From assembly GCA_900543805.1 (NCBI GenBank), contig UQTE01000033.1:1-19601 (forward strand): a stretch of DNA of 19,601 bases, in the 5' to 3' direction. The notes beneath the pieces are model-generated. The model had not been told where the DNA came from. It ran no database searches and saw only the letters and a program-made list of their open reading frames with translations. Positions within the stretch are counted from its first letter, which is position 1. Each line of letters starts with the position of its first letter. The translations under genes were made by a program, and so were the position numbers. Shown in pieces: positions 1 through 6,059 of this stretch. The DNA is from an uncultured Sutterella sp. (lineage in GTDB: Bacteria > Pseudomonadota > Gammaproteobacteria > Burkholderiales > Burkholderiaceae_F).

Positions 1-80
1 AGAACAACCGCCGATGCTCACACTTATCGGTTCGTTGAATTCGAATTGTTAAAGAGCAGTCGCTGTCAAAGCAGCGAAGG
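1..80 (-). promoter_or_regulatory. rRNA operon leader with boxA antitermination element
   Basis: Read on the minus strand, positions 58-46 give TGCTCTTTAACAA, the classic boxA element of proteobacterial rRNA leaders. Further down the same strand comes a CGATAAGTGTGAGC-like segment, which also resembles the conserved part of such leaders. BoxA recruits the NusB/NusE antitermination complex to the nascent rRNA transcript. The predicted transcript begins near position 80 and runs leftward, so the 16S gene should lie just outside the window. The boxA match is direct; the operon itself is inferred. Confidence 0.8.
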
Positions 81-86
81 ATGCGT

Positions 87-145
87 ATTTTGCCACAACC
101 GTCGAATCTTGTCAAGGGTCTTTTTGAAAATTTTTCGTGGTTTTC
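87..145 (-). promoter_or_regulatory. rRNA operon promoter (minus strand)
   Basis: On the minus strand a perfect TTGACA -35 (positions 115-110) is followed after 17 bases by CAAAAT (92-87) as -10. Upstream of the -35, positions 121-145 are A/T-rich with A-tracts, as expected of an UP element. The promoter is correctly placed and oriented to feed the boxA leader at 46-58. The -10 matches the consensus at 4 of 6 positions, so the start site near 80 is approximate. Confidence 0.7.
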
Positions 146-186
146 ACGACGCATCCCGCATCCCTCTCTTTGCCCTCCTTTGCGCT

Positions 187-232
187 CTAGGCGATTTCGC
201 CTAGATTTCGAAACCACAATTTCGAAAAATTG
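187..232. repeat. Two adjacent short hairpins in the rRNA/membrane-protein intergenic region
   Basis: CTAGGCG at 187-193 and CGCCTAG at 198-204 form a perfect 7-bp stem with a 4-base loop. CAATTT at 217-222 and AAATTG at 227-232 form a 6-bp stem with a CGAA loop. Neither is followed by a T-run on either strand, so they are poor terminators. They lie between the leftward rRNA promoter and the rightward gene at 368 and could be protein-binding sites. No function can be assigned. Confidence 0.4.
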
Positions 233-296
233 AAGTTCTTTCGCATCTCGTTGCGTCGGATCACCCTCGTTAGGTAGTCAACCCAAGAGGCGACCC

Positions 297-325
297 GAGG
301 CAATTCGCCCATCCATCCCTAGAAT
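297..325 (+). promoter_or_regulatory. Candidate promoter of the membrane protein gene at 368
   Basis: TAGAAT at 320-325 matches the sigma-70 -10 consensus at 5 of 6 positions. The hexamer 17 bases upstream (297-302, GAGGCA) matches TTGACA at only 3 of 6. The predicted start near 332 would give a leader of about 36 bases before the ATG. The assignment rests mainly on the -10 and its position. Confidence 0.4.
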
Positions 326-367
326 GTAGGCTGATTTCTTACCCTTACACCGACGGACATTCCTTAC

Positions 368-1174
368 ATGGCGAACCCTGTACGCAGCCAATCCGCACTT
401 CCGACGCCGATGCGCTTGCTGAGCCTTCTGCGCCGCCTGCTGCTGTGGGCGAGTCTCGTCTTCGCCTTCGTCGGCGTGGTCGCGTCGATCGACGCGCTGC
501 AAAAGGGACTGCGTTCGCCCGAAAACCATCTCGACACGACGGTCGGCACGCAGGTCGACGTGAGTCTTCCCTTCCACGGCCGCCCCGACCTGCTCCCCTC
601 GGACTTCTCTCTTCTCGTGACGCCCCAGACGAGCTCGCTTGTCGGTCAAAACTTTGCGATCAGAAAGAAGGGGGAGGACGTTCTCGTCACGCTTCATGCG
701 CTTCCGTCGGTTCTGCCGGGTGCCTATGAAGTGCGGCTTCTCGCCAACGGCAACGCCACGGATCCCTGGACCGTGTACGTGCATGCTGACAAGAGGGCGA
801 TGCAGAAGGCTTCGCTCTCTTACCTGGAATCCTTCTTCGGGCTCGATCCCCTGAACGTCACGGTGACTTCTCTGGGGCTCTTTCTCTTTTCTTTGCTCGC
901 GGGCTTTCTCTCTCACCTCGGACTGCAGAAGCTCTTTGCCAAGCAGGGTTACCTGCGTGTCTTTCATACGAAGGAAGAAGGCAACGACACCCTTCTCTAC
1001 TGCATCGACGAAGGACGCACGCTCGCGGACGCCGCCCGTTATCCGATTCTCACGGCCACGGGACATCTTCTGGGATTCGCCACCGTCCTCGAACGAGGCC
1101 GTCAGCACTGCATTCTTCGTCTGCAGGCCTCGCACGCCACGACGGGCTGTCTCATAGGCGTGCAGCCGCAATAA
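368..1174 (+). CDS. Hypothetical membrane protein with two transmembrane segments
   Basis: This 268-residue protein is not recognised. After a short basic N-terminus comes a hydrophobic helix at about residues 24-44. A hydrophilic region of about 115 residues follows, then a second hydrophobic helix at about 163-186 (TSLGLFLFSLLAGFL), and a C-terminal tail of about 80 residues. The layout fits an inner-membrane protein with a periplasmic central domain and a cytoplasmic C-terminus. No catalytic motif is visible. The central part, with alternating hydrophobic residues and a GAYEVRLLANG-type stretch, looks like a beta-sandwich; that is inference. No clear Shine-Dalgarno precedes the ATG at 368, and an in-frame ATG at residue 15 (410) is an alternative start. 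The gene stands alone with its own candidate promoter and terminator. The long opposite-strand frame over it looks like a codon-bias shadow. Confidence 0.75.
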   Translation: MANPVRSQSALPTPMRLLSLLRRLLLWASLVFAFVGVVASIDALQKGLRSPENHLDTTVGTQVDVSLPFHGRPDLLPSDFSLLVTPQTSSLVGQNFAIRKKGEDVLVTLHALPSVLPGAYEVRLLANGNATDPWTVYVHADKRAMQKASLSYLESFFGLDPLNVTVTSLGLFLFSLLAGFLSHLGLQKLFAKQGYLRVFHTKEEGNDTLLYCIDEGRTLADAARYPILTATGHLLGFATVLERGRQHCILRLQASHATTGCLIGVQPQ

Positions 1175-1210
1175 GGCAAAGCTTCCCGAACGAGCACTCT
1201 TCTTCGCAGG

Positions 1211-1246
1211 GCCGCTGGACATCCTCGGATTCCGGCGGCTTTTCTT
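1211..1246 (+). terminator. Rho-independent terminator after the membrane protein gene
   Basis: GCCGCTGGA (1211-1219) pairs with TCCGGCGGC (1231-1239) in a 9-bp stem with one G-U pair and an 11-base loop. It is followed by TTTTCTT. It sits 37 bases after the stop of the gene at 368-1174. Confidence 0.65.
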
Positions 1247-1278
1247 GTCGGCTTGACGGCGCCGGAAACGCACATAAC

Positions 1279-1310
1279 AAAAATCCCGCACCGCCATCTG
1301 CGGTACGGGA
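1279..1310 (-). terminator. Rho-independent terminator of the tRNA-fMet gene
   Basis: Read on the minus strand, TCCCGTACCGC (1310-1300) pairs with GCGGTGCGGGA (1294-1284), with one G-U pair and a 5-base loop. Five T residues (1283-1279) follow directly. It begins 9 bases past the tRNA 3' end. Confidence 0.85.
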
Positions 1311-1318
1311 CCTGTGTT

Positions 1319-1395
<77 letters not shown>

Positions 1396-1427
1396 GTGCA
1401 TTCGGTTCAGCATCAGCTGAGACTTGA

Positions 1428-1456
1428 ATTATGCATGGAAACCCGTCCCTCGTCAA
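1428..1456 (-). promoter_or_regulatory. Promoter of the tRNA-fMet gene
   Basis: On the minus strand TTGACG (1456-1451) and CATAAT (1433-1428) are separated by exactly 17 bases, each matching consensus at 5 of 6 positions. Transcription would start near 1421, about 25 bases before the tRNA 5' end. Confidence 0.8.
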
Positions 1457-1567
1457 TACGAAATTACAAATCGTTACATCTGTGTGCTTGCAAACTTTCT
1501 CTTTCGAGAGCCTTTCCCCTGCTTTCACGGGGTTTTACGGGCATCGTAATCCGCCGATCTTCCGTGC

Positions 1568-1573
1568 TACACT
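1568..1573 (+). promoter_or_regulatory. pyrD: Weak candidate -10 element upstream of pyrD
   Basis: TACACT matches the -10 consensus at 4 of 6 positions and lies 72 bases before the pyrD start. No recognisable -35 is present at 16-18 bases. It is listed only because no better candidate is visible between the tRNA promoter and pyrD. Confidence 0.25.
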
Positions 1574-1645
1574 TCCCCTTCGTATACCGTACCGTAAGGG
1601 CGTTGAGCCCGAACGGCCGACCGACCTCTCACTCCCAGCAATACC

Positions 1646-2695
1646 ATGCTCTACAACACCGCCCGACGCGTTCTCTTTGCGATGAATCCCGAAATGGCGC
1701 ATTCGGTCACGATGGCCAATCTCGACTGGATCGTCCACATGGGTCTGCACAAGCTTGTCTCCTACGTCCCCGACGACGATCCCGTCACCGTCATGGGCGT
1801 TCGCTTTCCCAACGCGATCGGTCTTGCGGCCGGCATGGACAAGGACGGCACGCGCGTGAGCGCCTTCGGCGGTCTCGGCTTCGGCCACGTCGAAGTCGGT
1901 ACGATCACGCCGCTCGCCCAGCCCGGCAACCCCAAGCCCCGTCTCTTCCGCCTCATTCCCGCGGGCGGCATCATCAACCGCATGGGCTTCAACAACCAGG
2001 GCGTCGAGCAGGTCCTCAAGAACCTCCGTTCCGCCGACGGCTTCCGTCTGCGCGGCGGCGTCCTCGGGATCAACATCGGCAAGAACGCCGTGACCCCGAT
2101 CGAAAATGCGCTCTCCGACTACGAGAAGTGCCTCGACGCCGTCTATGACCACGCCGACTACATCGCCGTCAACATTTCTTCGCCCAACACGAAGAACCTT
2201 CGTACGCTCCAGGGCGAAGAAGAACTCGAAAAGCTCGTGGCCGGCATCTGCGCCCGCCGCGAGGTCCTGAAGGAAGCCCGTCAGGGCAAGCACGTGCCGA
2301 TCGCCGTCAAGCTTGCGCCGGACCTTGAGAACGACGACATTCTCCGCTGCGTCGACACCCTGATGCTTCACGGCATCGACGGCGTCATCGCCACCAACAC
2401 GACGATCTCCCGCAAGAAGGTCGAAGGCCTCAAGCACGCCGAAGAAACGGGCGGCCTTTCGGGCGCTCCGCTTCGCGAACGCTCGACCGAAGTCGTGCGC
2501 CTCGTCGCTGAACACGTCAAGGGCGAACTTCCCATCATCGCTTCGGGCGGCGTCATGTCCGCGGCCGACGCGGTGGAAAAGATGGAGGCGGGTGCGAGCC
2601 TCGTTCAGCTCTTCACGGGCTTCATCTACGAAGGTCCCAAGCTCGTCGCCGACAGCGTGACGGCCGTCGCCAAGTGGCGCCGCGAACACGCCTGA
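1646..2695 (+). CDS. pyrD: Dihydroorotate dehydrogenase (quinone), class 2
   Basis: PyrD oxidises dihydroorotate to orotate at an FMN and passes electrons to membrane quinone, the fourth step of pyrimidine synthesis. The 349-residue product has the class-2 length and N-terminal helical extension (MLYNTARRVLFAMNPEMAH), which resembles the E. coli start and fixes the ATG at 1646. Family motifs are in order: GLAAGMDKDG near residue 60, INRMGFNNQG near 110, NISSPNT at 176-182 with the catalytic serine at 179, VKLAPD, ATNTT, and IASGGVMSAADA near the C-terminus. Class 2 enzymes use serine as base where class 1 uses cysteine, and this sequence has serine. No strong Shine-Dalgarno is seen. The gene appears monocistronic, with a hairpin after it. 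Confidence 0.96.
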   Translation: MLYNTARRVLFAMNPEMAHSVTMANLDWIVHMGLHKLVSYVPDDDPVTVMGVRFPNAIGLAAGMDKDGTRVSAFGGLGFGHVEVGTITPLAQPGNPKPRLFRLIPAGGIINRMGFNNQGVEQVLKNLRSADGFRLRGGVLGINIGKNAVTPIENALSDYEKCLDAVYDHADYIAVNISSPNTKNLRTLQGEEELEKLVAGICARREVLKEARQGKHVPIAVKLAPDLENDDILRCVDTLMLHGIDGVIATNTTISRKKVEGLKHAEETGGLSGAPLRERSTEVVRLVAEHVKGELPIIASGGVMSAADAVEKMEAGASLVQLFTGFIYEGPKLVADSVTAVAKWRREHA

Positions 2696-2719
2696 TTTCC
2701 CAATCTCTTTCCCTTCCCG

Positions 2720-2759
2720 ACACTCCGCGCTCCTCCGGGACGCGGAGTGTTGAATTTTC
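2720..2759 (+). terminator. Perfect hairpin after pyrD, likely terminator
   Basis: ACACTCCGCG (2720-2729) and CGCGGAGTGT (2741-2750) form a perfect 10-bp stem with an 11-base loop. It is followed by TGAATTTTC, so the T-tract is interrupted. It lies 24 bases after the pyrD stop and 21 bases before the next ATG. It could stop pyrD transcripts or lower read-through into the iron-sulfur gene. Confidence 0.6.
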
Positions 2760-2771
2760 ACTTTCTCGCTT

Positions 2772-4751
2772 ATGACCGCAGAACTTCCGATTCGTCCCGG
2801 CTTTTGGAACGTCCCCCTCTGGGGGGAGATCGGCGTCTACTTCGTAGGGATCGCCGCCGTCGCCGTTCTGATCTGGGGCATTGTCCGCAACTGGCGTCTC
2901 CATCGCGCGGCCGTCTCCGAACCGCCCGCGGAAAAGGGCCTCGTCGGGATGCTTAAGAGCGTCTTCTATCAACCGAAGAACCTCGAGACAACGGGCGGAC
3001 GGCTCCATACGGTGCTCGCCGTCGGGTTCTTCTTCCTCTTTCTCGGCACCGCGCTTGCGACGCTCGACTGGGACATCGGCCACTACGTCGTCGGCACGCA
3101 GTTCCTGCAGGGGAACGTCTACCTCACCTACAAGTTCGTCCTCGACATGGCGGGCGTCGCCGTTCTTCTCGCGCTCTTCATCGGTGCTTGGCGTCGCTAC
3201 CGAAAGGAAAGCAAAGCGAAGCGCGACGTCAAGTTCCTCGTCGCCTACGTCTCGCTTGCGGTCGTCGTTCTGACGGGCTTTGTCGTCGAAGGCCTGCGCC
3301 TCGCCGTCGAACAGCCCGCCTGGATGCATTTCTCCCCGGTGGGGACGCTCGTTGCGAAGCTCTTTATCGCCGCGGGCTTCACGGCCGATACGCTTCGCGG
3401 CGTGCACGTGTGGCTCTGGACCTTCCACGGTCTCTTGTCGCTCGCCTTCATCGCGGCGATTCCGCTCACCTTCTACGCCCACCTCTACCGCACACCCGCC
3501 GCCGTCTATCGCCGCAAGGCGACGACCGCGGGAACGCTCGCGAAGATCGACGACATTGAAGAGCAGGAATCCTTCGGTCTCGTCCATCCGTCGGACCTCA
3601 CCGAATCCCAGCGCTTTGCTTTGGACGGCTGCACCGAATGCGGCCGCTGCGACGACGTGTGTCCGGCCCTGCGCTCGGGCGCGCCTCTGTCGCCCCGCGA
3701 CTTCGTCGCCGCCATGCGCCGCGCCGCGGCGGATCCCGCCAATCCGACGCTTCCGGGCGAAGCGATCGACAAGGACGTCATCTGGAGCTGCACGACCTGC
3801 GGCGCCTGCACGCGCGCCTGCCCCGCGAACATTCCGATCCCGGAACTCCTCGTGGGTCTTCGCCGTCATCTCGCGCTCGAACAGGGCGACTTCCCCGAAG
3901 GGCTTGCCAACACCTTCGAAAACGTGTCTTCGGTCGGCAATCCCTGGGGGCTCGATCCCTATGACCGACTCGAATGGGCGGACGGCCTCGACGTTCCCGT
4001 GGCGGAGCCGGGCGAACACTACGACATTCTCTACTGGGTCGGCTGTGCTGCAAGTTACGACCGCCGCGCGCGCAAGATCGCGCGCAGCATGGTGAAGATT
4101 CTCCGCGCCTCGGGCGTCAAATTCGCCGTCATGCGCGAAGAGCGCTGCCACGGCGAATTCGCCCGCCGCTCCGGCGAAGAGTATCTCTATCAGACGGCCG
4201 CGCAGGAAAACATCGAAAACTTCCGTCAGTATGACTTCGAGCGGCTCCTCGCCGCCTGTCCGCACTGCTTCAACACGCTCAAGAACGAGTACCCGGCCTT
4301 CGAGGAGGGTACATTCAACGTCGTCTCCCACAGCGAATGGATTCTCGAGATGATGAAAGCGGGCAAACTCAAGGTGAAGACCGAAGGCGAAACCCTCGCC
4401 TATCACGATCCCTGCTTCCTCGCCCGCTTGAACGGGATCGTCGACGCGCCTCGGGAAGTCCTCAAGACCCTCGGCGCCGACGTGCGCTCGCCCGAAGCCT
4501 CGGGTGAAAAGACCTTCTGCTGCGGCGCGGGCGGCGGTCAGATGTGGACGGACGGCGAAAAGCGCGAGTCGCCCGTGCAGGTGATTCGTCTTGAGGAACT
4601 CCGCAAGACCGGCGCCAAGCGCATTGCGCTTGCCTGTCCGCACTGCCTCACGATGCTCGAAACCGCGCGCGCGGAAACGAAGGGCGACGACGTTCTCGTC
4701 GACATCGCCGAAATCGTGGCGGATCGTCTCGAAGTCGGATCCGAAGGCTGA
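2772..4751 (+). CDS. Membrane Fe-S oxidoreductase, HdrD/GlpC/EtfD-like, fused to a NarI-like cytochrome b domain
   Basis: This 659-residue protein joins three modules. Residues 1 to about 250 hold five or six hydrophobic helices with conserved-looking histidines (RLHTVLAVGFFF, RGVHVWLWTFHG), like the heme b domain of nitrate reductase gamma subunits. Two 4Fe-4S motifs follow: C287-x2-C290-x2-C293-x3-C297 and C340-x2-C343-x2-C346-x3-C350. The C-terminal half has two cysteine-rich CCG-type domains with cysteines at 425, 459, 496, 499 and at 548, 583-584, 622, 625. Only the second has a true CCG; the first reads CHG at 459-461. Known relatives pass electrons between a soluble donor and membrane quinone, for example heterodisulfide reductase HdrD, DsrK, GlpC and the mycobacterial ETF oxidoreductase EtfD. 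A role as ETF:quinone or similar oxidoreductase is inferred; no etfAB genes are adjacent. The gene is monocistronic with a strong terminator. Confidence 0.85.
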   Translation: MTAELPIRPGFWNVPLWGEIGVYFVGIAAVAVLIWGIVRNWRLHRAAVSEPPAEKGLVGMLKSVFYQPKNLETTGGRLHTVLAVGFFFLFLGTALATLDWDIGHYVVGTQFLQGNVYLTYKFVLDMAGVAVLLALFIGAWRRYRKESKAKRDVKFLVAYVSLAVVVLTGFVVEGLRLAVEQPAWMHFSPVGTLVAKLFIAAGFTADTLRGVHVWLWTFHGLLSLAFIAAIPLTFYAHLYRTPAAVYRRKATTAGTLAKIDDIEEQESFGLVHPSDLTESQRFALDGCTECGRCDDVCPALRSGAPLSPRDFVAAMRRAAADPANPTLPGEAIDKDVIWSCTTCGACTRACPANIPIPELLVGLRRHLALEQGDFPEGLANTFENVSSVGNPWGLDPYDRLEWADGLDVPVAEPGEHYDILYWVGCAASYDRRARKIARSMVKILRASGVKFAVMREERCHGEFARRSGEEYLYQTAAQENIENFRQYDFERLLAACPHCFNTLKNEYPAFEEGTFNVVSHSEWILEMMKAGKLKVKTEGETLAYHDPCFLARLNGIVDAPREVLKTLGADVRSPEASGEKTFCCGAGGGQMWTDGEKRESPVQVIRLEELRKTGAKRIALACPHCLTMLETARAETKGDDVLVDIAEIVADRLEVGSEG

Positions 4752-4757
4752 TTTTTA

Positions 4758-4780
4758 CGGGCGGGCTTTGCGCCCGCCCG
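4758..4780. repeat. GC-rich 9-bp hairpin without T-tract
   Basis: CGGGCGGGC (4758-4766) and GCCCGCCCG (4772-4780) form a perfect stem with a TTTGC loop, directly after the Fe-S oxidoreductase stop. Neither side has a T-run in the right place. It may protect the 3' end or assist the true terminator at 4804. Confidence 0.5.
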
Positions 4781-4803
4781 GAATTCCCCGGCGGGATAGT
4801 AGA

Positions 4804-4841
4804 AGGGCCTTTCTCCCGATGCGGAGAAAGGCCCTCTTTTT
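4804..4841 (+). terminator. Strong rho-independent terminator between convergent genes
   Basis: AGGGCCTTTCTCC (4804-4816) pairs perfectly over 13 bp with GGAGAAAGGCCCT (4823-4835) around a 6-base loop. It is followed on + by CTTTTT. It ends the Fe-S oxidoreductase transcript. In the other direction it is followed by TTCTACT, a weaker tract, so it may partly serve the convergent peptidase gene too. Confidence 0.9.
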
Positions 4842-4863
4842 GCCTTTTGGTGAACGAGCGCAA

Positions 4864-5940
4864 TCAGAAGATCGCGTAGGGCATGACGTGCCCGAAACCG
4901 TTCGAGAAGCGCGACTCCGCTTCGACGTAAGACTTCATCGTCTTCATGTCGAGGGCGCGCTGATTGTTGTTGGGACTGTCGAGGACCACGAAGACGATGC
5001 GGCGGCCCGCCGCTTCCGTCTGCACGACCATGCAGCGGCCCGCGGCCGTGGTGAAGCCCGTCTTTTGCACGCCGATCTCCCAGTCGGGGTCGCCGATCAG
5101 ACGGTTTGTCGTCTTCATCGTGAGCGTTCGCTTTCCCGCACGCACGCGCGCAACGGGGGCCGTCGAGAGTTCGGAAAGTTCTTCATAGCGGTGCACCGCC
5201 GAAGCGAGACGCCCGATGTCGCGCGCCGTGGCGCGGTTGCGGTTGTCCAAGCCCGTCGGATCCGCAAAGAAGGCGTCTTCCATACCGATTTCGCGGGCCT
5301 TCTCGTTCATCTTCGCGACGAACGCCTTCTTGCCGCCCGGATAGGTGCGGGCGAGCACGTGCGCGGCGCGGTTGTCGGAACTCATGAGGGCCATCTGCAA
5401 AAGCGCCTTGCGCGTCAAGACCATGCCGCTGCGAAGTTTCGACGACGCGCGCGAGCGCACGTAGTCTTCGCGCGTCACGCGAAGCTTCTGGTTCATCGGA
5501 AGGTCGCTCTCGGCGATGACGAGCGCCGTCATGAGCTTCGTGATCGAGGCGATCGGAAGCGACACGTCGGCGTTCTTTTCATAGAGCTCTTCGCCCGTGT
5601 CCTGATCGACCGCGTAGGCGACGCTGCTCCCGAGCGAGAGCCAGTCCACGGTCTTGTGAAGTCCCGCGAGCGCAGCCTGCGAAGGGCCGCGGCTCACGAC
5701 GCGGCGCTTCGCCTTCGTGCGGACGGCACGGCCTTTTCTCACCGCGGTCTTCTTTGCCGACGCCTTCTTCACGGTCTTCTTCGCGGCGATCGGGGTGAGC
5801 GTCGCGCGCTTGGTCTTCTTCGCCGTTCCGTTTGTCACCTGCGCCGGGTTTTCGGCGGTCGCAGAAAAGGAGGGAACGGAAAAAAGCATCACCCCCGCCG
5901 CACACAGGGCGAGGGCTACGGGACGAAGAAGAGAAGTCAT
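4864..5940 (-). CDS. pbpG: Serine-type D-Ala-D-Ala endopeptidase/carboxypeptidase (PBP7/8 type, family S11)
   Basis: The predicted 358-residue product is a periplasmic low-molecular-weight penicillin-binding protein that trims peptidoglycan cross-links or stem peptides. The three active-site motifs are all present: S132-I-T-K135 (nucleophile and base), S188-D-N190, and K293-T-G295. I start the gene at 5940 because this methionine opens a clear signal peptide (basic start, then LALCAAGVMLFSVPSFSATA). The longer frame reaching 6171 overlaps the hrpA end and adds non-secretory sequence. Between signal and catalytic domain lies a Lys/Ala/Arg-rich linker at about residues 40-83, which is unusually basic. 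The gene lies 119 bases downstream of hrpA on the same strand and has a candidate -10 of its own. The subfamily (PbpG rather than DacA/DacC) is judged from size and motif spacing, so the symbol is probable, not certain. Confidence 0.88.
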   Translation of the reverse strand: MTSLLRPVALALCAAGVMLFSVPSFSATAENPAQVTNGTAKKTKRATLTPIAAKKTVKKASAKKTAVRKGRAVRTKAKRRVVSRGPSQAALAGLHKTVDWLSLGSSVAYAVDQDTGEELYEKNADVSLPIASITKLMTALVIAESDLPMNQKLRVTREDYVRSRASSKLRSGMVLTRKALLQMALMSSDNRAAHVLARTYPGGKKAFVAKMNEKAREIGMEDAFFADPTGLDNRNRATARDIGRLASAVHRYEELSELSTAPVARVRAGKRTLTMKTTNRLIGDPDWEIGVQKTGFTTAAGRCMVVQTEAAGRRIVFVVLDSPNNNQRALDMKTMKSYVEAESRFSNGFGHVMPYAIF

Positions 5941-5979
5941 GAACGAGACCGCGGATGTTGGGTGGCTGAAAGGTTGTTC

Positions 5980-5985
5980 ATTGTA
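5980..5985 (-). promoter_or_regulatory. Candidate -10 element for the peptidase gene
   Basis: On the minus strand TACAAT (5985-5980) matches the -10 consensus at 5 of 6 positions, 39 bases before the ATG. No good -35 is found 16-18 bases upstream, where the DNA is a C-rich run. Transcription from hrpA is an alternative. Confidence 0.35.
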
Positions 5986-6059
5986 AGCGGGAGAGGGGGG
6001 AGAATCTTCCCTCCCCTTCCCGCGAAGACACAAATATTTGCAAAATCGGAAAACCGTTC

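Noticed and set aside
278..1297. A minus-strand open frame of 339 codons over the first membrane protein gene
   Set aside because: It runs across the plus-strand terminator and reads as Arg-rich low-complexity sequence. The plus frame gives a coherent two-helix membrane protein.
2622..4643. A minus-strand open frame of 673 codons opposite the Fe-S oxidoreductase
   Set aside because: The plus-strand gene has all cluster-binding motifs. The antisense translation is repetitive in Arg/Glu/Gly and has no motif or ribosome site.
6031..6040. Palindrome CAAATATTTG between hrpA and the peptidase gene
   Set aside because: A 10-bp AT-rich palindrome can occur by chance and is not positioned against a convincing promoter.
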